Numbered from the stretch's first letter, positions 1 through 7,926 are shown. The stretch is 64,000 bases of DNA from Paenibacillus mesophilus (GCF_005938385.1 NZ_VCRA01000006.1:62001-126000), one strand, 5' to 3'. Notes: generated by a model from the letters alone, not told the origin. Numbers and translations: made by a program.

Positions 1-550
1 TAGGATTGAAGAAATGACGCATTAAGCTTCCCTTTTTGGGAAGTTTTCGCTTCCCGATTCGGGAAGTTTTCGCTTCCCTTTTTGGGAAGTTAGTTCCCCT
101 TTCAGGAAGTTTTTCACCTTCCCGATTAGGGAAGGAACTTCCCTTTTTGGGAAGTTTTTTGGATAGATTCGGCGACTCGTTTTCGATGTTGAAGCTGATC
201 AGATTGTTCAGTAATTTCGGGTCAAAATCTTCATTCACATCGATATCCCACTGGTCATAATGCTTGTTGATTTGGAAGACATTCATGCTACCTTCCCAAA
301 AGATGACATTCTTCATAACCAGCGTTTGGAGCTCTTTCCGAATGTGATTGTACTTGACTCCGCACAAGGCAAAATCTTTCAGTTTGGGGATGATCGCCGA
401 TGTTTTCCCACAGCCCCACGACAGGGTAAGGATAAAGTCGATGATGTTCCTTTGCCGTTGTGTAAACTTTCTCCGAATTATTTCCCTATGTATTTGATGG
501 TTGATTCTTATATGAGGCCCATCAGGCTGCGGGCTTACAGCGGACTCCAC
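1..550 (-). CDS. Phage replication initiator (Phage_rep_O-like), 3' end beyond the window
   Basis: Probable replisome organiser of the prophage. It is open from a GTG at 550 to the left edge, 183 codons without a stop. The GTG follows AGGAGGT by 8 nt and no ATG is available upstream. After a short leader comes HIRINHQIHREIIRRKFTQR and then a winged-helix-like stretch (IIDFILTLSWGCGKTS, KDFALCGVKYNHIRKEL, VFQINKHYDQWD) of the kind seen at the N terminus of lambda-O-type proteins. Beyond residue ~110 the protein becomes low complexity (KLPKKGS, FPNREG, KLPERGT) because the DNA there is an array of palindromes. It starts just after the 53-residue gene at 564-725 and ends the early operon visible here. 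Assignment to the family rests on motif pattern and position. Confidence 0.7.
   Translation of the reverse strand, partial: MESAVSPQPDGPHIRINHQIHREIIRRKFTQRQRNIIDFILTLSWGCGKTSAIIPKLKDFALCGVKYNHIRKELQTLVMKNVIFWEGSMNVFQINKHYDQWDIDVNEDFDPKLLNNLISFNIENESPNLSKKLPKKGSSFPNREGEKLPERGTNFPKREAKTSRIGKRKLPKKGSLMRHFFNP
27..154. repeat. Array of six 17-bp palindromes, candidate phage replication origin
   Basis: Palindromes of the form CTTCCC-N5-GGGAAG lie at 27-43, 50-66, 73-89, 93-109 (imperfect), 118-134 and 138-154. Start-to-start spacings are 23, 23, 20, 25 and 20 bp, roughly two helical turns. The array lies inside the initiator gene, just after its DNA-binding domain. Lambda has its iterons in the same place within gene O. 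Confidence 0.75.
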
Positions 551-563
551 CGGCGCTCACCTC

Positions 564-725
564 CTATGCCGAAATGATCTGCTTATTCCTTTGATCGTTC
601 TTATGCACAATCACGAGTTTGCCGACAAGCACCTTTGATACAAGCCAATCGTTAGGGTCCTTACCTGCTGATCCGATTGCGATCTTCTGCCGAAGGGTTG
701 GGCGTTTCCCGTTTTTCAACGCCAT
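564..725 (-). CDS. Small phage protein, DUF6906-like
   Basis: A 53-residue protein beginning MALKNGKRPTLRQKIAIGSA and ending in a TAG at 564-566. The opening KNGKRPT-RQK, the central W in PNDWLV and the IVHKN stretch resemble a small family common in Firmicutes phages (DUF6906 as I remember it). The ATG at 725 has GGAAAGG four to five bases upstream. The gene overlaps the 3' end of the 86-residue frame at 661-921 in a different reading frame and sits between the helicase and the initiator. Function unknown. Confidence 0.7.
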   Translation of the reverse strand: MALKNGKRPTLRQKIAIGSAGKDPNDWLVSKVLVGKLVIVHKNDQRNKQIISA

Positions 726-921
726 TCAATCCTTTCCTAATGGTTTTACAGATGACACAGCCATTCGCAAGGGATACAGGCTCCAAATGCGGGAACCATT
801 TCAGGTAATCCTTAACCTGATCCCGGAAAGCCTCCCGATCCACATCTTTCAGCTCCCACAGCTCGCGCCTAAGCGGCACGATTGTTCGCACATTATCGAC
901 TTCAACAAGGTGGCTGCTCAT
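661..921 (-). CDS. Hypothetical phage protein, 86 aa
   Basis: The ATG at 921 overlaps the stop of the UvrD-like helicase (ATGA), which suggests translational coupling. The protein is charged, with a central WELKDVDREAFRDQVKDYLKW segment likely to be helical and a single cysteine pair (CVIC) near residues 55-58. I do not recognise a family. The last 65 bp overlap the 53-residue gene that follows. It belongs to the leftward early operon between helicase and initiator. Confidence 0.55.
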   Translation of the reverse strand: MSSHLVEVDNVRTIVPLRRELWELKDVDREAFRDQVKDYLKWFPHLEPVSLANGCVICKTIRKGLNGVEKRETPNPSAEDRNRISR

Positions 922-2762
922 GCCGTCACACTATCGCGGCATTCGGTCAGGAACCGGCTAGGAGCCGCAGAAACCAACTCACCATTCCAGTTCTCAACTT
1001 GCTCAGCACGAGTAAGGAAGAGCCGTTCCTTGGCCCGAGTGACGGCAACGTACATCAGCCGGCGCTCTTCCTCCATGTCCACGGTCCGTTTCGACGGAAA
1101 CACGTCTTCATTCAGGCCAGCCACAAAAACCGTATCGAATTCCAACCCTTTGGAAGCGTGGACAGTCATCAGTTTCACAGCATCCTGCTCCTCGACGAGT
1201 TTCTCCTGAATGTCGCGGTACTTCAGCCATTTCAGGAAATTCGAAGCGCTGGCGTCCTCTCCCAGCTGCTTCTTCGAACGCTCCCATGCTTCCATGGCAC
1301 CGATGGCCCGCTCGACATCAGCCATCCGGTTGGTCAGGCCGTGCCGAGCGTAATAGGCGTCTATTCCCAGCGTCTCGATCAGGTAGCGCATCCAGTCAGA
1401 AGCTAAATAGACTTGCCTATCGCGAACAAGCCGATCCAATTCAAGCATGAGATTGATAAACGCCCCGCACCCAACGTCCGACGATGCTTCTGACTGAATG
1501 ATTTCGAATAGCTCCTTATCCCTCTCCAACGCCTGAAACTCTATCGTCTGCATCTGCAGATCGGTCAAATAGGCTCGCGGAAACCGGAGTGCTTTCTTCA
1601 AATTGACCTTATCCCGTGGGTTGAACATGATCTGCAGCCAGGAGATCATCGACTTTACGTCTCCCCGTTTGTAAACATCATCGCCACCTGCAACCCGCTG
1701 AGTAGGCACCTCCCATGTTCCGAGTTGACGTTGAAGAAAATCGATGTGAGAGTTTGTCCGGGCCAAAATAGCGATAGATTTTAGAGGCGCCTCCAACTGC
1801 ATCGAATCTTGAATAATGGAAAATATGAAAGCAGCTTCAGACATTGGATTGATCAATGATGCCCGCTGAACATCGTTACCCTGCTTATGAGCAATCAGCG
1901 TCTTCTCGGTTTGCTTCTCGTTGTGGCTAATCAACTTATTGGCCGCCGCGACGATCGGCTCAGTCGATCGATAATTGTCCTCGAGCTTCACGACCTCGCA
2001 GGACGGGTACTCCTTGGGAAAGTCGATAATATATCCGACCTTGGCGCCGCGCCAGCCGTATATCGCCTGAAAATCATCCCCGACGACAAATAGATTACGA
2101 GGAGCAAGCATGCGGAACATGTTCATCTGCTCGTCGTTCGTGTCTTGGAACTCGTCCACGAAAACGTGGCTATACATGCGGCGGTAATACTCAAGCGCTT
2201 CGGTATGCTCACTCCAAAGAGTGTTAACGTGATAGATAAGCTTGTCCAGATCAACCGCGTTGTTCTGCCGCAAACGGTAGGAGTACTCCCTTATGACCCT
2301 TTCTTCTTCAGGATGCCCGCGGCTGCCATCAGCACAATTGAATCGGTCCAGCACCTTCTTCAAGGATATTTTGCAGCCGAATTCGGTCATGATTTGAACC
2401 AAAATAGCCTCCCGGTCCTCTTGGTCGAATATCGAAAACTGCTTGTCCACGCCGATCAGGTGCCCCCACTCATTCAGCACCATAACCGCGAAGGCGTGGA
2501 AAGTATTACAGAAAAGTTTTTTCCCTTCTTGCTCGCCGATCAACTTGATGACCCGTTCCTTCATCTCTTTGCCGGCAAGTCGGGTAAAGGTCAGGGCCAG
2601 CATGTTGCTGGTCCCGACCCGATGATTGATGTGTAGGTTGGCAACCCGTCTTGTCAAAACAGTCGTCTTCCCCGATCCGGCGCCCGCCAATGTGAGAATA
2701 ACCTCGGAATCCGATACAGAGGCACGAAGCTGGGCCGTGTTCAACCCGTCAAGCAGATGCAT
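918..2762 (-). CDS. UvrD/PcrA-like ATP-dependent DNA helicase
   Basis: Superfamily 1 3'-5' helicase, 614 aa. Visible motifs in order are Walker A AGAGSGKTT (about residues 26-34), Walker B VFVDEFQDTND, motif III VVGDDFQAIYGWRGA, motif IV EDNYRST, motif V LMTVHASKGLEFDTVF and motif VI RRLMYVAVTRAKERLFL. A longer frame begins at a TTG at 2783, but the ATG at 2762 is preceded by AGGAGGAG at a good distance and gives the usual PcrA-type start (MHLLDGLN). It overlaps the end of the SMC-like ATPase by 14 bp, so the two are coupled. In this setting it probably serves phage replication or recombination. It is shorter than cellular PcrA (about 720-740 aa). Confidence 0.9.
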   Translation of the reverse strand: MHLLDGLNTAQLRASVSDSEVILTLAGAGSGKTTVLTRRVANLHINHRVGTSNMLALTFTRLAGKEMKERVIKLIGEQEGKKLFCNTFHAFAVMVLNEWGHLIGVDKQFSIFDQEDREAILVQIMTEFGCKISLKKVLDRFNCADGSRGHPEEERVIREYSYRLRQNNAVDLDKLIYHVNTLWSEHTEALEYYRRMYSHVFVDEFQDTNDEQMNMFRMLAPRNLFVVGDDFQAIYGWRGAKVGYIIDFPKEYPSCEVVKLEDNYRSTEPIVAAANKLISHNEKQTEKTLIAHKQGNDVQRASLINPMSEAAFIFSIIQDSMQLEAPLKSIAILARTNSHIDFLQRQLGTWEVPTQRVAGGDDVYKRGDVKSMISWLQIMFNPRDKVNLKKALRFPRAYLTDLQMQTIEFQALERDKELFEIIQSEASSDVGCGAFINLMLELDRLVRDRQVYLASDWMRYLIETLGIDAYYARHGLTNRMADVERAIGAMEAWERSKKQLGEDASASNFLKWLKYRDIQEKLVEEQDAVKLMTVHASKGLEFDTVFVAGLNEDVFPSKRTVDMEEERRLMYVAVTRAKERLFLTRAEQVENWNGELVSAAPSRFLTECRDSVTA

Positions 2763-4917
2763 CGAAGGGCTCCTCCTCTGCAAACTGATCCGACTTGGCC
2801 GGCCCCAGATCGGTCACCAGCCACCCATCTGCTCGGAACTCGTATTCAATTGCTCCGGAAAGAACAATGTTATCGACGCGATCTTCGAGCCGGGAAATGC
2901 CGTCCAACAGCAGCTGGAAGTTCTTCGAGTCGCAATCGTTGATGTTGTCGATGACCAGTAGCTTCAATTTTGGCTGAGCCCGGTCGATGATCGTCATCAT
3001 CATGGCCGCGAAGTAAAGCGCCTGCTGCCCGCGGCTCAAAACATCGAAATTTACTTGGTGTCCACGATCATTAATCCAGCCAAACTGGAAGACTTCTTTG
3101 CCGGTATCGCTTTCTGTTTGGAAAAACGGTTCGTTCATGATCCCCATGAATTGCAAGTTCTGCTGAATGTCCGATTTCAGAGGCCCGATGATCTCCTTGA
3201 CTAGTTCGCCTTGGATTCCCTTCGGCCCCAGCTGCTCCAGTAACGATTTGAACGCGATCGCCTTATACTCGGCTTTCCGATTGTCCAGCATCGATTGCTG
3301 CATCAAGAGAATCGTTTGCTTTGCCTTCTCTTTCTCCTGAATCTTTTGCTTGAGCTCGTCGATCTGCGCTTGCACCCCAGCTGATTGGATTTGGAGCATC
3401 TGAACGTCTTCGATTTTATCCGCCGGTTCATTTACAAGCCGATTAAGTTCGTCTTCCAGAAGCTTCAGCTCGTTTTCACGTCGCTGAGCTGCCGTTCGGC
3501 GATCGGCTACTTCCTTATCAATGTCACCGACACGCTTCCGAATCTCGCTGTTTTTCTTACTGACTTCCTGGGCCTTAGAAAGAATGTTCTCTCGTTCCAA
3601 CTCCGCAGACTTTACCTGCTCATCCAGTGTGGCAATCTCGGTCTGAACCTGCTTAAGCTCTTCCTGCAGCGTAGCGATCGCTTTGTCCGCCTCGGTCTTC
3701 TTCTTCGAGACAAATTCATCAAGTCCGGTAAAGTCCTTGTTACAACTGATCATATGATGAATGATGCAGCGTCCGCCGAGCTCCCCTACAGTGTCCAGAG
3801 ATTCGGCCAAAGTCTTAACGGTACTTGATATGCTTACTACCTGATGGCGCAAGCCTTGATGCTTCTCGTCAAGGACCGCGCGCTGCGATCGTGCCGCCGA
3901 AATCTTATCTTTGAGTGGAGCCATGAGGACTTGAACATCCAGTTCTTCGAGAACCTGCTGTTCAAGGTCAGCGCGCTCCTTCTCCAATCCCGCCGTATCG
4001 GTAACAACCGGCTGCGCCTTCAATTGAGCAATATTCCCGCGCAATTCGCCGATCCGCTGAACTCGCTTGCCAACAATTTCTTTCTTGGCAGTCGATCCCG
4101 AAATCAGCTTTTCAACTCTGATCAATTGCTGCTGCAGCGAGTCAAGCTCGTTTTTCGAATCGGAAATGTTCCGGTCCGTCTCATCCATCTCGTTCTTCAT
4201 GTCGGCGATTTGCCGAACGGCTCCCTGCGCATCCTTCTTCTTGCTGTCCCAGATCGTCCGCTGCGCGGTTGCCCAATCCAACATGGCTTGCAAGCCCTCG
4301 CTTACTCCAAAGCCGTCCGGATACTCCTGCAACGCTTCCTCAATAATGTCCTGTGTTGCTTGATACTGCTCCGGATTGTTCTCCCGGACCTCTTCAAGCA
4401 GCATGCTTTCCCGGAGCCATTCTTCGATTTTGGCCTTGCTCCAGCCGTCTGTCGTGATCGGGCTTAAGCTGTAGAAAAAGTCACGACGCTTGGCATCCGA
4501 AAGCGACAAGAACTCGTTAAAATCAAGCGCGACCGGAAAGCTGCCAATTTCGGAAAGGATGCGGGCCTTTTTATCCGTATCCTTTTTCTCGCCCCTTCCT
4601 GGTGAGACCGCAAGCGATTGATTGATCTCGACCTTCACCTTGCCGGTTTTGTCTCTGCTTTCATTTTTGGTAAAGGTCCGTGTGAACTGAAAAGCATCAG
4701 TCTTGAGCCCGACCACCATGGCATCCCCGGTTGCCAACTTGAATGTATCCTGAGCTGTTTTTCCGTTTCCGGGGGCATATCCCTCGATCGCAATGCCAAG
4801 GGTTTGGACCCGGGTTGTTTTCCCGGATCCGTTTGGACCTATGATCAGCGTCTTCTTTCCGAACTCCTGCGTACCGGTTTGACCCTTGACGTTGGTGAAC
4901 GATATGGATTTGATCAA
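2749..4917 (-). CDS. SMC/SbcC-like AAA ATPase of the phage replication-recombination module
   Basis: A 722-aa ABC-type ATPase split by coiled coil. Walker A GPNGSGKTT is at residues 27-35. The centre (about 220-600) is long heptad-rich helix. Near the C terminus are a signature-like LSRGQQALYFAAMM and a Walker B LLVIDNIND. Between the two coiled-coil arms, at about residues 383-391, a C-x2-HH-x3-C stretch could be a metal-binding hook comparable in place to the Rad50/SbcC zinc hook. It is followed by the UvrD-like helicase and preceded by the 332-aa gene, with overlaps at both ends (ATGA upstream). Role in DNA end processing or recombination is inferred. Confidence 0.8.
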   Translation of the reverse strand: MIKSISFTNVKGQTGTQEFGKKTLIIGPNGSGKTTRVQTLGIAIEGYAPGNGKTAQDTFKLATGDAMVVGLKTDAFQFTRTFTKNESRDKTGKVKVEINQSLAVSPGRGEKKDTDKKARILSEIGSFPVALDFNEFLSLSDAKRRDFFYSLSPITTDGWSKAKIEEWLRESMLLEEVRENNPEQYQATQDIIEEALQEYPDGFGVSEGLQAMLDWATAQRTIWDSKKKDAQGAVRQIADMKNEMDETDRNISDSKNELDSLQQQLIRVEKLISGSTAKKEIVGKRVQRIGELRGNIAQLKAQPVVTDTAGLEKERADLEQQVLEELDVQVLMAPLKDKISAARSQRAVLDEKHQGLRHQVVSISSTVKTLAESLDTVGELGGRCIIHHMISCNKDFTGLDEFVSKKKTEADKAIATLQEELKQVQTEIATLDEQVKSAELERENILSKAQEVSKKNSEIRKRVGDIDKEVADRRTAAQRRENELKLLEDELNRLVNEPADKIEDVQMLQIQSAGVQAQIDELKQKIQEKEKAKQTILLMQQSMLDNRKAEYKAIAFKSLLEQLGPKGIQGELVKEIIGPLKSDIQQNLQFMGIMNEPFFQTESDTGKEVFQFGWINDRGHQVNFDVLSRGQQALYFAAMMMTIIDRAQPKLKLLVIDNINDCDSKNFQLLLDGISRLEDRVDNIVLSGAIEYEFRADGWLVTDLGPAKSDQFAEEEPFDASA

Positions 4918-5912
4918 AACCGCTCTCCTCCTTCAAAGCCGTTCGATTGACTGCTCGACGCCGGCCCTCCGGCATGAATGACTTCGGCTTCTGCGTTTCC
5001 AGCTCGTTCCTCGTCGTCAGCCTCTGCAACAAAATCGGCTTCCGTAGCCTCGGCAGTCATGCTGATCGTCTCAGCCTTTTTGCCGTTAACGACTATGTCT
5101 TCCCCGCGCTCAGCCTGCTCGGCCACAGCCATCAGCTGCTCTTTCGAAAATTCATGAACGTATCCGATGACCTGCACTTTCGTTACACGCTGCTTCTCCG
5201 GTCCTTGGCAATCTACGTAGGCCGCATGAGAAAGCGCCGGGTGCTTCGACATCGCAAGCCGCTCGCAGATGGACTGTGCATTCCGCTCGGCGAACTGCTT
5301 TTTATTAATGAAGGTCTCGACCGCCTTCAAGATCTCTTTATGGGTAAAATCCGCCCAGACGCCGAATGTCCCGTCGATTTTCAGGAATACCCCCGTCTGC
5401 TTCTCCTTCTCCGTCAGCATCTGCTCCATGCAGACTTTGCCGGAGCCTTGATTAAACTGGACCTTCTTCATAACGTCTTGAATGAAATACATGCGGATGT
5501 CGTACAGCAGCGTTGCCGAGGTTATAACCAAATTCCCAATCGGGGAATAGCCGATCGCGATCTTCTTGCACCATACTTTGGTGATCGTGTGGCTTTCTTC
5601 GTCGATGATGGGATAAGGATTTACCACGATATCCCCGTTCGGCAGCTGGAGCGTGGCAGGAGTGATGATGGAAAGGCCGGCGATCTGGTTCAGTGTGTTG
5701 AATCCCTTCGATGTCGTCATGGCCTTGCCTTGGATCACCGCGAATTCACCGTGCGATTCCTTAAGCGTCGGCGCCCCCTTCACGCTGCGGATCAGCCCGC
5801 CCGGCGTACGGCGAACGAAAACTTGATCGTCGCCCAAGATTGCAATATTTTGCTTCTCAACGAGTTCCAACCGGCGCTCCATGCTCAAATCTTCTTGTTT
5901 AACTACCAACAA
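4914..5912 (-). CDS. Conserved-looking phage protein of unknown function, 332 aa
   Basis: Soluble protein with an acidic, disordered C-terminal tail (after residue ~280: repeated E, D, A and a run of S/G). The body contains VNPYPIIDEESHTITKVWCKK and TSATLLYDIRMYFIQDVMKK, which I cannot place. The stop overlaps the start of the SMC-like ATPase, and the gene directly follows the 138-aa gene with a 2-bp gap. Acidic tails of this kind occur in ssDNA-binding and annealing proteins, and a recombination accessory role would fit the neighbours, but that is inference only. Confidence 0.65.
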   Translation of the reverse strand: MLVVKQEDLSMERRLELVEKQNIAILGDDQVFVRRTPGGLIRSVKGAPTLKESHGEFAVIQGKAMTTSKGFNTLNQIAGLSIITPATLQLPNGDIVVNPYPIIDEESHTITKVWCKKIAIGYSPIGNLVITSATLLYDIRMYFIQDVMKKVQFNQGSGKVCMEQMLTEKEKQTGVFLKIDGTFGVWADFTHKEILKAVETFINKKQFAERNAQSICERLAMSKHPALSHAAYVDCQGPEKQRVTKVQVIGYVHEFSKEQLMAVAEQAERGEDIVVNGKKAETISMTAEATEADFVAEADDEERAGNAEAEVIHAGGPASSSQSNGFEGGERF

Positions 5913-5914
5913 AA

Positions 5915-6331
5915 TCAGTCCTTTCGATTGGGATAAACAGTATTGAGGGTTGTCTGCAAATGATGGACAACGAATTTCATATCGTCAGGCTTCAAGCGGT
6001 AATCATTAACCATCCTGTCGAATACTCGAGAGGAGACGTCCAGCAACGAAGCGAGCTTGACAGGATGATATTCGATGAATTGCGGCATTTCCGGTGCGTC
6101 CGAGACTATGACTTCCGGCATCGGCAACGCCTTAACCGTAAACACCCCATCGATTGCGTTCCGCAAATCAAGCGCTGCAGCCGGCTCAAGCTTCAGGTTC
6201 GGCATGTCCTCATGAAATGGAAACGACATATCCATGAGAGCCAGGGGCGCCAAAGGATGAGGATTGAGTCGAAGAACGATGCATTCCTCTGAATCCCAAA
6301 GATAATTCTTAAATTTCACGGTCTGGATCAC
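5915..6331 (-). CDS. Hypothetical phage protein, about 138 aa
   Basis: First gene of the replication/recombination block. Two starts are possible. An ATG at 6337 lies directly against GGAGA with no spacing, whereas a GTG at 6331 has the same GGAG seven bases upstream and is preferred here. The product is proline-rich in its first half (LRLNPHPLAPLALMDMSFPFH) and carries a helical C terminus (LLDVSSRVFDRMVNDYRLK). No known family recognised. Possibly a partner of the adjacent 332-aa protein. Confidence 0.55.
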   Translation of the reverse strand: MIQTVKFKNYLWDSEECIVLRLNPHPLAPLALMDMSFPFHEDMPNLKLEPAAALDLRNAIDGVFTVKALPMPEVIVSDAPEMPQFIEYHPVKLASLLDVSSRVFDRMVNDYRLKPDDMKFVVHHLQTTLNTVYPNRKD

Positions 6332-6350
6332 GTGCATTCTCCATTCGCTA

Positions 6351-6428
6351 TTGATTTTTCAAGGAACAGCATGGTACTATGGCCGTAAGATGTTTTGCTA
6401 AGGGACCCGCTGCTACGGGTCTTTTTCT
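6351..6428 (+). ncRNA. Candidate micro-transcript: promoter plus terminator, antisense-oriented
   Basis: On the plus strand TTGATT (6351-6356) is followed after 18 bp by an extended -10, TGGTACTAT (TACTAT at 6375-6380). Twenty-four bases later comes a terminator stem GACCCG/CGGGTC (6404-6409 with 6416-6421) and a T-rich tail. The implied RNA of about 40 nt has no open reading frame and points against the surrounding minus-strand genes. It could instead be a terminator with a fortuitous promoter. Confidence 0.4.
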
Positions 6429-6437
6429 GTTTTCGGG

Positions 6438-6650
6438 CTACACACGCGGCGGCCAATTCCATTGCCCCGGCCCCTCGCCTTGCTTTACGTCATGATTGAA
6501 GTACATCCCCTCAGGATTCAACACGCACAAATGGACCGTATTCGCATCGACAACCGCCGTAACAATTGCGGCACTCGGCTCGCTTTTGTGTACGCCATCG
6601 GCCGATCCTCGTCGCTGGTAATGCACAATTCTTCCTACGCTCGGAATCAT
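6438..6650 (-). CDS. Small phage protein, 70 aa
   Basis: The product begins MIPSVGRIVHYQ and ends GPGQWNWPPRV. This layout (MIPSVGRIVHY at the front, AAIVT and VHLCVLNPEG in the middle, W-x-WPPR at the end) is one I recognise from many Firmicutes phage proteins of unknown function. The ATG at 6650 has AAGGAGG upstream; a TTG-started longer frame to 6683 is unlikely. A 170-bp stretch with no convincing gene separates it from the AbrB gene. Confidence 0.75.
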   Translation of the reverse strand: MIPSVGRIVHYQRRGSADGVHKSEPSAAIVTAVVDANTVHLCVLNPEGMYFNHDVKQGEGPGQWNWPPRV

Positions 6651-6824
6651 GGATTTCCTCCTTCCTATGTATTGAAGAAGCAAGGCGGTCAGCGCGCGTG
6701 AAACGGTTTCCGCTGACTAATCTCTCCGTTCGCGTTCCCTTGCTGCGGTATCCCGCGACCATCCCGGCCGTAGCCGGTAGGTTTCGGCCCGATCCGCTTC
6801 GGGCCCATGGCGCTGTCGCGCTCG

Positions 6825-7109
6825 TCAGGCGGTTTGATTCGACTTTTTCATAAGCTGATAGCCCGCTGCCGCGGCCAGCTCGGCGATCGCCGCTTTGCTG
6901 ACCATCTTGCCGTTATAGTGGATCAGATCATCCATGCTCCCCGAGAAGATGCAGGCCGGCTCGTATTTCTTGAGCATGATGCGCTCACCGTCCACGTAGA
7001 TTTCCAGCGCATCCTTCTCACCGATCCCTAGCGTCCGACGCAACTCCATCGGAATAACGACCCGGCCCAACTCGTCAACCCTGCGTACAATACCTGTCGA
7101 TTTCATCAT
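6825..7109 (-). CDS. AbrB/SpoVT-family transition-state regulator (phage-borne)
   Basis: A 94-aa DNA-binding protein. Residues 1-50 (MKSTGIVRRVDELGRVVIPM, ELRRTLGIGEKDALEIYVDG) form the swapped-hairpin AbrB fold that binds DNA as a dimer or tetramer. The tail DLIHYNGKMVSKAAIAELAAAAG is unlike chromosomal AbrB. GGAGGT stands 7 bp before the ATG at 7109, and a second ATG follows at once. It directly follows the 98-aa gene, whose stop abuts this start. As a phage gene it may tie the lytic programme to the host's stationary-phase network. Confidence 0.85.
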   Translation of the reverse strand: MMKSTGIVRRVDELGRVVIPMELRRTLGIGEKDALEIYVDGERIMLKKYEPACIFSGSMDDLIHYNGKMVSKAAIAELAAAAGYQLMKKSNQTA

Positions 7110-7406
7110 CTATTTGACCTCCAATTTTTGTTTTACCGAACGCTCGTTCTGTGCTACAATAAACAAGAGATTTCTTAAACGGTTTCTCAACGACGTCCGG
7201 CCTGCCCGCCGGGCGTTTTTCATTTCCTCATTTGCTAGGCGCTCCATTTCCTCTTTTGCGAGACGCTCCATCTCTTCCAAATACCTGATTCCCTGCAGCA
7301 GCTTGTCCGGCTTCATAATTTCTGGATTCCGCCGGATTTGCTTCAAATTATGCCTTGCATTTCTACGAGCCCTACGCGCTTCCGCTACCAATCGCTTGAT
7401 TGACAT
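7110..7406 (-). CDS. Basic helical phage protein, 98 aa
   Basis: Very basic, arginine-rich helical protein (MSIKRLVAEARRARRNARHN) with a repeated EEMERLA segment in the middle. ATG at 7406 with AGGAGG about 10 bp upstream; an in-frame TTG at 7415 is less likely. Not recognised. Its last third lies over a plus-strand promoter and terminator (7132-7220), so the C-terminal residues may be constrained by DNA-level signals, or the gene may be shorter in function than it looks. Confidence 0.5.
   Translation of the reverse strand: MSIKRLVAEARRARRNARHNLKQIRRNPEIMKPDKLLQGIRYLEEMERLAKEEMERLANEEMKNARRAGRTSLRNRLRNLLFIVAQNERSVKQKLEVK
7132..7220 (+). promoter_or_regulatory. Plus-strand promoter with LexA/DinR-type box and nearby terminator
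   Basis: TTTACC (7132-7137) and TACAAT (7155-7160, with an extended TGC before it) are 17 bp apart. CGAACGCTCGTTCT at 7137-7150 fills the spacer; it matches the Gram-positive SOS consensus CGAAC-N4-GTTCG except for the last base. Some 34 bp past the -10 an 8-bp stem (7194-7201 with 7208-7215) and TTTTT make a terminator. The product would be a roughly 54-nt RNA antisense to the 98-aa gene. Confidence 0.5.
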
Positions 7407-7419
7407 CCCCAACAACCTC

Positions 7420-7926
7420 CTATTTCAAATATTTGCTTGCCCGCAGCTTGCTGCGGTGCTCCTTCCACATCGTCATCCAGGAAAAGCAGTATTCCTTGCA
7501 CAAAATTGCGACTTGATGAGTAAGGGCCGTGATCGCTTCGATGCATTCGATGATTGCCGTCTTGATCTTGGCGAGCTCCTTCTCGTCCATCTGGTCCCGG
7601 CGCTTCGTGATCGGCGCGGCAGCGAGCGCTTCCCGCGCCTCCTCGACCTCTTCGATCGTCTTCAAATGTACGTTCGCTCGATGCAGATCGGCGTTGTTCA
7701 GCCATGGGACCCAAGCCCCGCCAGTCGCTTCGTTTGCCGCGGCGATATATAATTCCGGCTCGTTGTAATGCTGACTCGTGCTTCGCATGACGTCCTCCGG
7801 CACCCGCCGGGTCCCGCGTATGTATTTGCTGATTGAAGAGTGGCTTACCTTCGCCACTTGCGCCGGTCCTTCACGTGTCTCGCCGCGCTCATCAATCACT
7901 TTTTCGAGGGTTTGTCCAAAATTCAT
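7420..7926 (-). CDS. XRE-like helix-turn-helix phage regulator, 168 aa
   Basis: The N-terminal 60 residues (MNFGQTLEKVIDERGETREG, then AQVAKVSHSSISKYIRGTRR) form a Cro/C1-type helix-turn-helix. The rest is helical and ends in a basic CKEYCFSWMTMWKEHRSK tail. ATG at 7926 is preceded by AAGGAGGTGA, which rules out the longer frame to 8028. It lies downstream of the Cro-like gene in the leftward early transcript, so a second regulatory step in early lytic expression is plausible. Confidence 0.75.
   Translation of the reverse strand: MNFGQTLEKVIDERGETREGPAQVAKVSHSSISKYIRGTRRVPEDVMRSTSQHYNEPELYIAAANEATGGAWVPWLNNADLHRANVHLKTIEEVEEAREALAAAPITKRRDQMDEKELAKIKTAIIECIEAITALTHQVAILCKEYCFSWMTMWKEHRSKLRASKYLK

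Noticed and set aside
27-154. CRISPR-like regular repeats
   Set aside because: Units are 17-bp palindromes with 3-8 bp between them, too close for spacers, and they lie inside a coding sequence.
260-1209. Plus-strand open frames opposite the initiator and helicase
   Set aside because: They mirror well-supported minus-strand genes, have no RBS and no family-like sequence.
918-4917. Gabija-like defence pair (ATPase plus UvrD helicase)
   Set aside because: The ATPase is SMC-like with long coiled coils and no visible TOPRIM nuclease domain, and both genes are embedded in the phage replication operon.
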